Origin: Globodera rostochiensis
Taxonomy: Eukaryota; Nematoda; Chromadorea; Rhabditida; Heteroderidae
Reading direction: 5' to 3'
Assembly: GCA_018350325.1 (NCBI GenBank)
Contig: JAEVLN010000005.1
Location: 3,942,393 to 4,006,392, forward strand
DNA: 64,000 nt
Shown here: in pieces, positions 53,139 to 62,830 of the stretch
How positions within the stretch are numbered: the first letter of the stretch is position 1
Layout of the letters: each line of letters starts with the position of its first letter
Translations under genes and position numbers: made by a program
The notes under the pieces: model-generated
Databases searched by the model: none
Told to the model about the DNA's origin: nothing
The model's input: only the letters and a program-made list of their open reading frames with translations

Positions 53139-54805
53139 TCAGTTAGGCCGCATCTCCGATTGTTGTAGTGCCTGCTCCAGGTTGCAGGTTGGCAAGCTGA
53201 CTCGCAGCGACTCGCGAGTAATCTGAACGAGGCATGAACATCGATCGGTGGATGTTTTATCAAATTCTTGTATGACTTAACAATGGCGTGATTTTTGATA
53301 AAAGCCCGTCCAGCCTGGCACTTTGTCCTCTTCCGCATACCTTGGCCACCAGTTGCCATGCGTCAAGCCCGCACACTTCGAGCACAAACGGCTTGCAACA
53401 GTGCAAGTACTCGTCCATGGCGTTGCACAGCACGTCCAGATACTGCTCTCCGTCGACGCCGCTTTTGCCGCCCAATTCGGCAGTCGCGTGGTCCATGGCA
53501 CGCGATGCTGTCCGTTTGCACTGGACGTACTGCTCGCGGTTCTCCACCTCCGCAAAACAGTTAGCGTGCCGCTCAAACGCGGCATGGCCTGACCCGCACA
53601 TGTAGCTGAACATTTTTTAGGCTTAATGTGCAAAAAATTTTTTAAACAATATGTGATTGTGATCAAAATAAATTTCTATTAATCGAGTCATTGATTTAGA
53701 AAATAATTTTAATTCAATCGAAAGTGAGTAGGAAATCACTAATGCTCCCCCAACCCTTTGGGGGCTGAAAGGAATGTCGGGATTCTGTGGCAAAAATGCC
53801 GACCAAAAATGTCGGGGGCCCAGGGGTCGGGCACAGCAACTCAACAACTTTCTACCCACCCGTAACTGGCTTCCACCGCGCGCATGGACAGACTGAAGCA
53901 TTTGAAGGACGACTCAGTGCAGGCCTTAATTGAAAAACAAATATTTCAATTTTGATGATAATGTTTTAGTGTAAAATTATTTATTAAAAATTTATGGAGC
54001 TTAAAATCAAAATTTTTTAGTGGTTTGCAACAAAAAAAATTTTCAAAAAAGTCTCCTTCTCGGGTCTCGAACCGAGAAATTTCTTGGGTTTTTGGGTCTC
54101 GATCTCGGTCTCGAGTCTTGGTGTTATTTCTTGTTCTCGGTCTCGATTGTTTATTCTGGCATTTTTGCGCTTTTGTGCTTATTTCAGCATTTTTTCAAAA
54201 AATTTCTTTAAGAAAGATGATAATAAATAAAATCCCACCCCCCCCCCCCTCACTTTTTTCAATTTCCAAAAATGCTCCTAAAAATTGATTTGTTTTTCTC
54301 GGGCAAAAATTTCTTACTGAATCTGGACCAAAATCACTTTTTGATGCATTTTAAAAACGAAAAAAACGGAATTCCGACCAACCCTAAGGCTATGGACTCA
54401 CTTTGAAGTTTGCGTACAATGTGCACAAATGGCGGAATACCGCGCCGCCTTGCAGCGAAAAGTGCTGGCGATGGTTGGCATAATGGTGGAACGCCGCCAT
54501 GTTCAGCTTGTCCGGCGGGTTGACCAACTCGTCCTCCAATTGGATGGCATTTGCATAAGCCAACATTGGCTGAATTTTTGTTGGCATTTTAGGGATTAAT
54601 AAATTGAAAAGTCGAATTCTAAGACCTCCAGACATTGTCTTATGTCCTTCTCCACCTCCGGTTCACACCGGTTCATCTGCTGCTCCTCCATGAACTTGCT
54701 TAACTCATCCGATTTGTGCGCTGACGATGAAGCAATTTGAATTTTGCAACAAATCAAAAGGAATAGATGGCCACCAAATTTTTGTAGTGACGGCAACGTT
54801 TTCAT
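53139..54805 (-). CDS. DUF19/T20D4.11-like secreted cysteine-rich protein, five exons, 253 aa
   Basis: Exons on the minus strand: 54805-54626, 54569-54402, 53924-53860, 53605-53341 and 53222-53139; all phases agree and the sum is exactly 254 codons. Donors are GTCTTAG (weak), GTGAGT, GTGGGT and GTATGC; all acceptors end in AG. The protein starts with a signal peptide (HLFLLICCKIQIASSSA, to about residue 29). Thirteen cysteines follow, in patterns such as RCEPEVEKDIRQCLE, HLCTLYANFKACTESSFKC, MCGSGHAAFERHANC and LCNAMDEYLHCCKPFVLEVC, ending SLPTCNLEQAL. This spacing is what nematode DUF19 domains show, and most family members are small secreted proteins of unknown function. A decayed copy of exon 2 is at 12375. 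Intron 2 (477 bp) contains repeats. Confidence 0.8.
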
Positions 54806-54809
54806 AATA

Positions 54810-55951
54810 ATTTAAAATGATATTCATCCGAATTTACGGGGGGAAAATTAGGGGAATTTATTTTAAATTTAAATTCAAAGAAAAGATTAAATCGGCGACT
54901 TTAGGCGCCGTGATCAAAATACAATCGAAAGGAAATGATCAGAACGATATGGCCATTTGGTCGCCAGTTTATCAATTTCAGCGCCGTTTGCCCGTTTCAG
55001 CGCCTCCGGCCTAAAAGTCTCCACTTTTGCGTTTTAAAGACCATAGCAATTTTATAAAATGCGTGCCCTATTTTTCGAATGACGTCATGAAAGTCTGATT
55101 TGGGCTAGACTCAAAAAAGGTACATTAAGCCAAGAATTGCAAAAACCCCTCTCCTGCATAGCTTAGGCCATATAAAACTGAAAACTTTGCTATTAAAAAT
55201 GCCGCTAGCTTATGTTTTAGAATGCTAAAAATGCCTTTTATTTGGCCAAATTGCCCTAGGCGGCCCTTTTCGTTCACGGTGAGAGGGCACAAATAATGAC
55301 ATCGCAAAAATTTGAATGGCATTTTGATGGACTTTTTGGCCAACTTTCGGGGAGAAAAAGTCAGAAAGCCCTCGCGACGGCGGCTTATTGAGTGTGTGCC
55401 ATTCCATCACTCATAATTTGTGCCGCCCGACAATTCAATTTGGCCATGCCGAAGAGAGGAGCGAAATTAAGGCCCCCGGGCAGATGCTTATTGCCAAGGG
55501 CATTATTGTAAAAAAAAGTTAAAGTCGAAATTTTCAGTGAAACTGTTAAAAAACGACCAAATATAAAGCGAAAACTAAGATTTCTATTGTATTTCGGTAA
55601 TCGTGTGAATAATCGAGAATTATTGAATTTTTATTAAAATAAAAAACTAAGTAAATAAAATACTTAATTGTGTATCAATTATCAGACCGCTGAAGCAAAA
55701 AATAAGGAGTTAATAAAAATAGTGTTAATTTCTTTCTAATTCATAGTTCCAAACCCCGAATTGTTAAGAAATTAGTTGTGGTGAGAAACATTGATAGTAG
55801 ATTCTACACAACAACTTCATTTATGCCAAAATAAATGTTTATGTGACCAAAGAACAAGTTTAGGCCAATTTCACGGACACAGAGAAAAGATTGGAATTGA
55901 CCATTCATTCAAATAGTCCCCGAATTTGAGTTTGGGTGAAATTGCTGTCAT
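54810..55951. other. No gene seen
   Basis: AT-rich 54815-54900; 54940-55130 has GGCGCC/TTTCAGCGCC motifs; 55440-55900 is AT-rich without coding. 55890-55951 is the decayed end of the next SVH gene's exon 2 (reverse orientation). Confidence 0.4.
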
Positions 55952-56813
55952 TTAAATTGCTTTTTTCCATCTAACCAAAGTGGCACTTCTAATATTAGGA
56001 TTTTGGTCCTTAATTTCATAATAACGTTTAATCAATTCCTTTTGTTCACTGTGGGGGTAATTATTTGGTGCTGAAAAGATTTTTAATTAATATAAACAAA
56101 TAATAAATTTGGGAATACTCACTGGTTTGGCCAAGTTTTCGTTTCCAATTATAAATTGTTGTAAAATTGAGGCCCAACTCTTTCGCGACAGTTTTATCTA
56201 ATTCATTTTGAGAGTTTTTGAATCCGTCCCGCTTTAAGTCGGCTTTCATTTGATCAAATTTTTCTATTAAATTTTTTCGCTCATTTTTTGGATTTCTTTG
56301 ACTTAAGCCCAATTCTTTTTTCCATTCAAATATTTTAGCGCGATTGACATTTAAATGTTTAGCAATTTTCCCATCAATTTGATTCCATTCTTTTGCCGAA
56401 TATTTTCCTTTTTGCTTAAATTCGTCTTTCATTGCGTGGAATTTGGCAACAATTTTACGTTTTCGCTCGTAACCCGCATTATTTTCGATTAAATTGGCAT
56501 TATCATAGTGATCAGACTCTGTGAGAGGGGGATTCTGATCAGTTGAATTGGGTTCAATTTGTCCAAGCTGATCAGTTGAATTGGGTTCAATTTGTTCAAT
56601 TTGAGTGTTCTGCCGATCGATTTGGTGAAGGGCATTTTGTCCAAAGTTTGTTGGCGCCGGCGTTTTCAAATCTTCGGCGGCTTCACCTTTGTCCCACCAG
56701 CCTTTTCCGAATATTTCATCAAATGTTTTGAGCTCCAATTTTACGGATTCGGTTTTGTCCAGTGAATTTGTTGCAAGAAATGCCATCAAAATTATAATCC
56801 AAAATCCATTCAT
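55952..56813 (-). CDS. SVH copy 17: class B gene with shortened last module, 269 aa
   Basis: Exon 1 is 56813-56123, the intron 56122-56071 (52 bp) and exon 2 56070-55952. The reading frame is open 25 codons further upstream, but the family start MNGFWIIILMAFLATNSL at 56813 is preferred because the upstream bases match the 5' region of the copy at 25728. Two repeat units (EQIEPNSTDQL and a long one), an acidic linker and modules at about 122-175 and 183-235 are normal. Exon 2 has lost the first half of the helix-turn-helix of module 3 (QNPNIRSATLVRWKK; about 39 bases), then an extra A gives a stop after KAI. Modules 1 and 2 are intact. Confidence 0.72.
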
Positions 56814-57080
56814 CTTTGTATATTTTGTTGGGGTTAATATGAATATTTGTAAATAAATAAAAACGAAAGTGGTGAATTGCTTTAGCATAAATAAATGAAA
56901 AATCTTTTGCAGTCACGCAGAAAATCAATAATATGGCGTCTAAATTTCTACCACCCTAAAATTATTGATTTATGAGATATATAGACGGATATCTTAGGCA
57001 TAAGATTTACAATAGAATATTTTACTTTACTAAATATTATTTTATAAAAAAATACTTAAAAATCTAATAACGGAAATGGG
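56814..57080 (-). promoter_or_regulatory. Class B 5' region of SVH copy 17
   Basis: Matches 25350-25727 in order: CCGTTATTAGATTTTTAAGT, ATGCCTAAGATATCCGTCTA, ATTGATTTTCTGCGTGACTG, CACCACTTTCGTTTTTATTT and TATTAACCCCAACAAA. No canonical TATAAA lies close to the start. Confidence 0.6.
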
Positions 57081-57184
57081 AGAAAAATAGTGTTTAGCAC
57101 CAGGGATGTAACAGGATGCCCGGTGAGTAGCTGCCGGTCTTAGCGTAGCTCAAAAACAGCACAAAAAAGCGTAATTATATTTAT

Positions 57185-58420
57185 ATGCGAGGAGTGCTGC
57201 TTTTTCAACACAATTTTTTCCCAAAAAAGATTTGGGTTCCATTTCAATGGTTGCTATTATTGGGATGGTATCCTGAAAATCTCCCTCTGACTGAATCAAT
57301 TTCATCGATTTTCTGTTCCATTCAAAAGCGATTTCGAATCCCTGATTGCTCAGTTGAAATCACGCATTCCCATTTCTTTTGCTACCGACGTCCGGGTGCG
57401 CGTCTTTTGGGTCGAAAAACTAACAGTTTCCAGACAGTTCCTATTTCGGCGAGAATATTTGCATTTTTGTCGAATGAAATGCTTTCCCTTATTATGTTGT
57501 CCTTCTTATTGATTCGATTGGCATATCCGTGCAAAATTGAGACTGAAGTCATCAATAAATTCAAGTCCGATTGGAAAATTTTCTCTGCCTTAAAAATGGC
57601 TCGGGATTTTTTGGGGTTGTAAGCCAATAAATTGGGACATGTTCAACAGGGGTGGGGCCTTAGTATGTCTGCCAAACGTCATTTGCATCTTTAAAAACCG
57701 AAAGGGGCATTTTTGCATGAGATTTCCTCGCTAAAATGGTCTAAGTCCTGAGCTTGTGATCCACTGATCAGGTAAAAGTTTTTGTTTCATTTTTATCCGA
57801 AATTTGGACCGAAACCTTGAGTTAAGCTTGTTGTTCATTTGCGTGTCCCATAAAGTTGAAGGGGTTGTAAAAGTTCCATTTTTGGGAATTTCCCTGCGCA
57901 ATTTTACTCCGAAATCGCAATCTTTTCAGCATTTTTTTGACCTTATCCTCGTATTTTTTCTGGGTTTCCTGTTTGTGCCATTCTCTTTCCCACATTTATC
58001 GGGGTTCTATGATAAGGGGAAACGCTTCGAATTTGTTATTCCGCTCGCTTTTGGGGATATTGACTTGTTGGTCTGTGCCTTAGTGGTAACTGCCATTTGA
58101 GTGCTTGTTTTTGGTTTGGTTGGCATTCCTGTACTGCACGTAACAAAATGGATGGTTATCCGTCGGAAATTCAGAGTTCGGGACGTACTTATGGTGGTCC
58201 GGGGTGTACTGAACGTGTTCCGTGGTTTACTGGTGACGCTGATAGCGTTCGATTTGATACGCAACGACCCCGATTCGGAGGGGGTCGGAGGCGAGAAGCT
58301 CGGGTCGGAGGTGAGGGCGCCGGAGGCAAAGTCCGGATATAGGTTCGAGAACATGGATTTATTTTTGAACATATCTTTAGTTTTTACGCTCCATCTAAAC
58401 ATTGTCATTATCTACAATTA
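57185..58420 (+). other. Region of long but unresolved reading frames
   Basis: Plus frames at 57185-57622 (ends DWKIFSALKMARDFLGL) and 57804-58420 (one TGA at 58098, hydrophobic stretches such as FFDLILVFFLGFLFVPFSF and ALVVTAI, then VLVFGLVGIPVLHVTKWMV) suggest a membrane protein exon or a pseudogene with one nonsense mutation. The minus strand is also open in part (57627-57382; 58408-58007). The duplicated part at 58255-58455 gives mixed evidence. I cannot decide the strand. Confidence 0.3.
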
Positions 58421-58455
58421 GTTTAGTCGTCTTTCTCGCGCCGTCCAGCCCTCCC
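58255..58455. repeat. Duplicated segment, partner 61205-61378
   Basis: GGAGGGGGTCGGAGG through TTTAGTCGTCTTTCTCGCGC and CGTCCAGCCCTCCCC is shared almost base for base with 61205-61378. Here it ends exactly at a junction with SVH exon 2 (58456). Confidence 0.8.
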
Positions 58456-58651
58456 CCCACAGAATGTCCATCGACAGAATTTGGATGCAATTGCTGTTGT
58501 TTAAATTGCTTTTTCCAATTGACCAAAGTGACTTTTCCAATTTTTAGGATTTTGGCTATGTTCTCGTCACTAATTTTAAGATTTTGGCCGTTAATTTCAT
58601 AATAAAGTTTCATCAATTCCTTTTGTTCGCTGTAGAAGTGTTTATTTGGTG
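58456..58651 (-). pseudogene. SVH exon 2 fragment joined to unrelated DNA
   Basis: From the acceptor (exon start 58651) the module reads LMKLYYEINGQNLKISDEN and IAKILKIGKVTLVNWKKQFK, then NSVDGHSV, and at 58456 switches to the duplicated segment. The intron side continues to about 58710 without an exon 1. The module itself is intact. Confidence 0.7.
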
Positions 58652-58908
58652 CTGCAAAAGAATTTAATTAATTTTAATAAATAATTAAATTAGGCTTGAA
58701 ATTAGGGTAGAAGCCGGGGGGGGGGGGGGGATCCCCGGTCAAAGGGACGAGGATACCGGGGATTGACAATCCTGGGAACGGGGGTAGCCGTACGGGCTGG
58801 GCAAAATACATTTTTAGGGGTGCATTTTGAAAAAATGCAATTCGGGACTTTTTTTAAAAAAATCGGAATTTCTTAAAATTAAAATGCACCCCTAAGAAAA
58901 GGTTCTAT

Positions 58909-59010
58909 GACTTTTCGTCAATGGACTCTTCGTCAACGACTTTTCGTCATTGGACTATTCGTCAACGACTTTTTGTCATTGGACTATTCGTCAACGACAT
59001 GTCGTCAATA
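58909..59010 (+). repeat. Short tandem repeat, unit about 29-30 bp, three and a half copies
   Basis: Units read GACTTTTCGTCATTGGACTA then TTCGTCAAC, with TTCGTCA recurring every 14-15 bases. Confidence 0.8.
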
Positions 59011-59159
59011 AAAAAGAATTAAAAAAAACAACAAATTTTAATTAAATTTAAGCCAACAACAATTTTTCGGAATAGTAAAGTTTCTTGTTCCACAAAAAAA
59101 AAGTTTAATAGGATTTTGCTCATTATGAGTACTCCTCGGAGGTACGGGCCGTGATACCG

Positions 59160-59760
59160 TATGTCGTTTTCCGAAACGGCATATTTTGTTTTCCCATTAT
59201 TCTCCCAAAAAACTCGCGATTTTTGGCTGGATGTAAGCCTTCTCATTGGCTCTGCTTTTGACCGATCAAACACCATTTACCGTCTTCACAACCTTTCACA
59301 GTTGGCCATCGCAAGTGCAGGTGGGGGAAGGGGGGGGGGGTTTGATGATCAATCCAAGTTCATTCATTCCCATTCTTTCTCAGTTCTGCTCCCCCCCCCC
59401 CCAAAAAATGGACTCCCCGCGGGCATTTTTTACGGTTGGGAGGCAGTCCAATGTTTCGGACCATTGGGATTTGTTTTCATCCAAAAGGGTTTGTTTTCGC
59501 TACTTTTTCACTTTTGCAGGGCACCGACTGAGCCCCCACTGTTGGGTTTCTCGGCAATTTATCATCGCTGGAGAGGGCGCTCTCTCGAGGGGAAGGGCAA
59601 ACAATTGTGTGGGGAAAAGGTGCGATGGCAGCCTGCGATAACGTCTGGGTGAGATGTTCCTTCCTCAAGAGTCCAATCCGGCGTTATTCCCCTCCTTCTT
59701 CTTCAGTCTCCAATTGTACATATCACAAATGCGAGAGACCTGTAAACAAAAAAAAAATAA
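59160..59760 (+). other. Possible weak exons, unresolved
   Basis: CACTTTTGCAG at about 59519 followed by GGCACCGACTGAGC and a GAAAAGGTGCG donor-like site near 59625 could delimit an exon; both flanking frames (59161-59652; 59654-59872) are interrupted by C- and G-runs. Nothing is recognisable. Confidence 0.25.
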
Positions 59761-59768
59761 AGCCAGAC

Positions 59769-60185
59769 TCATTGCTTCAACTGTGCGCACGCAAAAAGTT
59801 CTTCCGCCTCGGCATCAAGCTGTGCTGCTAATTCTGGGGTTTTGTCATCAACGTAATTTTGGAAATCTTTGAACGATTCATCGGAGCCCTGTGGAAGCAC
59901 CAGTCGCCATTGAACAGGTAGCGAATCATGCAAGGATGTACGAAATTTTTTTAATCAGACATGCGGTGCATGGTTACTGGTTTGGTAAGCTCGGAAGACT
60001 TTGTGAGTTGAGCAATTAATTCGAGGACCCTTAAAAACGAATACCACTGGATAGCTGGCTTCGTCCTCAAAGCCCAATAAGTCAGCAAAGAGGGCTGCCC
60101 ACTCTGAAATCGGGTCGTATGAAGGCCTGTGAGAAGAATCCGATCCGGTAGATTGCAATTTTAAAGCAAATGCAATTAAAATCAT
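59769..60185 (-). CDS. Probable small secreted or membrane protein gene, two exons, unassigned
   Basis: The ATG at 60185 opens a hydrophobic start (MILIAFALKLQSTG) followed by SHRPSYDPISEWAALFADL and LGFEDEASYPVV. A second open block on the same strand, at about 59930-59769, encodes DSLPVQWRLVLPQGSDESF, KDFQNYVDDKTPELAAQLDA and EAEELFACAQLKQ before TGA. An intron between them is required (stops intervene), but the exact donor is uncertain: GTGGTATT after SYP with acceptor CTTCCACAG keeps the frame. The C-terminal block is convincingly coding (helical, E/A/Q-rich). I do not recognise the family. Confidence 0.45.
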
Positions 60186-60461
60186 AATTTACATAGCAAT
60201 TTGGTTCCTCTATGTTTCGCGCTTGCTGTTGTTGTGAAGCTGACACAGCAGTTTATTCTGTTGTTGCTCCATACATCCTTAAAAAATTCGTGATATTTGG
60301 AGCCTCGCTGGCCTCCTGCAATTTTATAATATGGAAATTGGAAGTATTTATGGTAGTTGAAATGTGAGCAGTTGCGTCAGCGAGGGGCTTGGGCACGTAA
60401 TTGTGACATGAATCAGGTGTGTGATGATGTTAAACCGACCCGGAAGTTGTTCAGAAATAAA

Positions 60462-60692
60462 TTAAGATGATTGTCGTTTGCTAAAAATACTTTTAAATGG
60501 GCGAATAGAAAAAGCGGTTGTATAAATTAAAATTAAGATGTCGACTTTTTTGTCGTTGATAATTTGAGCCGACCCGACAATTCGAAACCGATTATATTTG
60601 CGGAGCATACCAATAAGCTGAAGCAATGTGCCGCCCTTATGACAGCGCGCTCCAAAAAACAACTTGATGACGTTGGGTGGATTAGTTAACAT
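60462..60692. other. Coding-like segment on either strand
   Basis: Minus ORF from ATG 60692 (MLTNPPNVIKLFFGARCHKG ... NRFRIVGSAQIINDKKVD) and a plus frame over about 60538-60690 (VDFFVVDNLSRPDNSKPIIF, NKLKQCAALMTARSKKQLDD) both look protein-like. A plus segment at about 60900-60960 (KMFNNPNKVEKRLKET before GTGAGT) could be a following exon, which slightly favours the plus strand. Confidence 0.3.
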
Positions 60693-61040
60693 GAGGTCTC
60701 ACCGAAGCCGAACCGGCAGACGCCACGACAACGCACTCGATGCGATAACGGATGTGCCGTGAATAGAAATGTCGTGTGTTAATGTTGAGTCGATCTGGCA
60801 GTTGTAGATCAAAAATAATAAAATTCCTAAAAATCTTAGCTTTTAAAAGAAAGAAAACTACGCAAGTTCATTTCTGCTTATTGATATTATTTTATATGCC
60901 GGGTCGGCCAACAAAATGTTTAACAATCCGAACAAAGTGGAGAAACGCTTGAAGGAAACGTGAGTTTATTTATCAAAAGTATAATATTTTCCGAAAGATA
61001 GGCCTTCCTTCTAACAACCCAAATGAGTAATTAGCAATTC

Positions 61041-61328
61041 CTAATTTTCTTTCTTTTCGTTTGCGTCAACGTTTTGTTCGAAGTCTTCAAATTCTGTTGC
61101 CCTTTTGTACTTGGGCTGAAAGTTGCGCTGATCAGCGATCGATTTGACTTCTTGGTCGACACCCATCTCAAGTCGATAACAGTGCCGGTGCTTCTTCTGA
61201 ACAAGCATTGCGATACGGAGGGGGTCGGAGGTGAGGGCGCCGGAGGCAAGGTCCGGATATAGGCTCGAGTAGATGGATTTATTTTTGAATATATCTTTAG
61301 TTTTTACGCTCCATCTAAACATTGTCAT
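61041..61328 (-). CDS. Unassigned 95-aa ORF, shared N-terminus with 58408
   Basis: From ATG 61328 the frame reads [20 protein letters not shown] then [16 protein letters not shown], and continues uniquely with [19 protein letters not shown] and [20 protein letters not shown], ending EKKEN. The first 36 residues are also encoded at 58408-58303 with mostly conservative differences (I/M, Y/F, S/N, L/F), whereas the plus frame of the duplicate gains a stop at 61265. This favours the minus strand as coding in at least one copy. Family unknown. Confidence 0.4.
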   Translation of the reverse strand: MTMFRWSVKTKDIFKNKSIYSSLYPDLASGALTSDPLRIAMLVQKKHRHCYRLEMGVDQEVKSIADQRNFQPKYKRATEFEDFEQNVDANEKKEN

Positions 61329-61378
61329 TATCTACAATTAGTTTAGTCGTCTTTCTCGCGCCGTCCAACCCTCCCCAT
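61205..61378. repeat. Duplicated segment, partner 58255-58455
   Basis: Shares CATCTAAACATTGTCATTAT and CTACAATTAGTTTAGTCGTC with the partner; similarity ends at CCAACCCTCCCC (61378). Confidence 0.8.
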
Positions 61379-61581
61379 GGGTAAAATCGAAAATGAAGTT
61401 TTTATAAGGAAAATCCCAGTATTTCAAAACCGATTAAGCTTTTTCATTAAATAAAAACACAGAGAAATGGATGATCATTTCATTTTTAAATTTTATTATC
61501 ATTAACCTCGAACCACGTCCCTTCTAAAGTGGAATTAAAATCATTAACTGCTAAAATCGTTTTTTCTAAATCATTGGCCAT

Positions 61582-62648
61582 TCATTCAATACTCTCCAAA
61601 TTCGGGTTATTAATTCCTCGAACATTTGCCGCGGCATTCTCTTCCACAGAAAGTCCATCGACAGAATTTGGATGAAATTGCTGTCGTTTAAATTGGCTTT
61701 TCCATGTACACAATGTGGCTCTGCTAATTTTCAACATTTTGACAATGCTCTCGTCACTCATTTTAGGCTTTTTGTCCTTAATTTCGTAATAACGTTTCAT
61801 CAATTCCTTTTGTTTGTTATGGTTATGGTGTGGGTCTGTTAAATAATTTTAATTAGAATAAATATAAAATTGGGCTCGAAATACTCACTGGTTTGGCCAA
61901 GTTCACTTTTCCAATTGAAAATTGTTCTATCACTTAGCCCCAACTCTTTTGCGACAATTTTATCAATTTCGTTTTTATAAGAGTTTTTGAATCCGTCCCG
62001 CTTTAACTCGGCTTTCATTTGATCAAATTTCTCTACCAAATTTTCTCGCTTATTTTTTGTATTTATTCGACATAAGCCAAATTCTTTTTTCCATTCAAAT
62101 ATTTTTGTGCGATTGACTTTTAAATGTTTGGCAATTTTATGCTCAATTTGAACCCTTTCTTTTTTTGAATATTTTCCTTTTTGCTTAAATTCGTTTCTCA
62201 TTGCGTGGAATTTGTTGATTATTTTACGTTTTCGCTCATCTTCATCAATATTTTCATTTGAAGAAATTTCTTCGCCATTTTTGGTTTTAGCAGAGTGATC
62301 AGACTCTGCGAGAGGAGGATTCTGATCAGTTGAATTGGGTTCAATTTGTCCAGAGTGATCAGACTCTGCGAGAGGAGGATTCTGATCAGTTGAATTGGGT
62401 TCAATTTGTCCAAGCTGATCAGTTGAATTGGGTTCAATTTGTCCAAGCTGGGTGTTCTGCCGGTCTATTTCGTGGAAATTTTGTTCAAGCGTTAATTTAT
62501 GCCATTCTTCGGCTTTATCATTGTCCCACCATTCTTCTCCGAATATTTCATCAAATATTTTGTATGGATTTTCATCCAATTTTACGGCCTCGGCTTTTTC
62601 TAGGGTTGCAAAGAATGCCACAAAAATTAAAATCCAAAACTCATTCAT
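61582..62648 (-). CDS. SVH copy 18: class B secreted repeat/HTH-like protein, three repeat units, 337 aa
   Basis: Exon 1 is 62648-61889, the intron 61888-61836 (53 bp) and exon 2 61835-61582, 338 codons in all. The frame is open 14 codons upstream, but MNEFWILIFVAFFATLEKAE at 62648 aligns with other class B starts. The signal region is shortened (NSLDK reduced to LEK). The N-terminus is of the LTLEQ subtype (VKLDENPYKIFDEIFGEEWW). One short and two long repeats (PPLAESDHS) each have a sequon, and a long acidic linker (EEISSNENIDEDE) leads to modules at about 155-208, 216-252 and 260-315. The HTH strings (IAKHLKVNRTKIFEWKKEFG; VAKELGLSDRTIFNWKSELG; IVKMLKISRATLCTWKSQFK) are all complete. Confidence 0.8.
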
Positions 62649-62830
62649 CTTAGAATAATTGTTGGGAAATATGAAAAATTTTGTAAACAACTAAAATGGA
62701 GAATTGGTTAGGCCATAAATGCATTAAAAAAATTCTTTAGAGTCACTCAGGAAATCGATAAGGGCCACCATTTTCCATTTTCTGGCAACCCTAAAATATT
62801 ATTGATCACAATTGAGGGAAATCAATTTCC
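62649..62830 (-). promoter_or_regulatory. Class B 5' region of SVH copy 18
   Basis: On the minus strand: ATCAATAATATTTTAGGGTT, TTATCGATTTCCTGAGTGAC, AAAGAATTTTTTTAATGCAT and CATTTTAGTTGTTTACAAAA, ending CCAACAATTATTCTAAG before the ATG. The order equals that at 29250-29376. Confidence 0.6.

Noticed and set aside
53277..53666. Overlapping ORFs on both strands at the DUF19 exon 4
   Set aside because: Only the frame giving MCGSGHAAFERHANC joins neighbouring exons in phase and shows the cysteine pattern.
56814..56888. Upstream start (MLKQFTTFVFIYLQ) for the gene at 56813
   Set aside because: These bases match the untranslated class B region of other copies, where the frame is not conserved.
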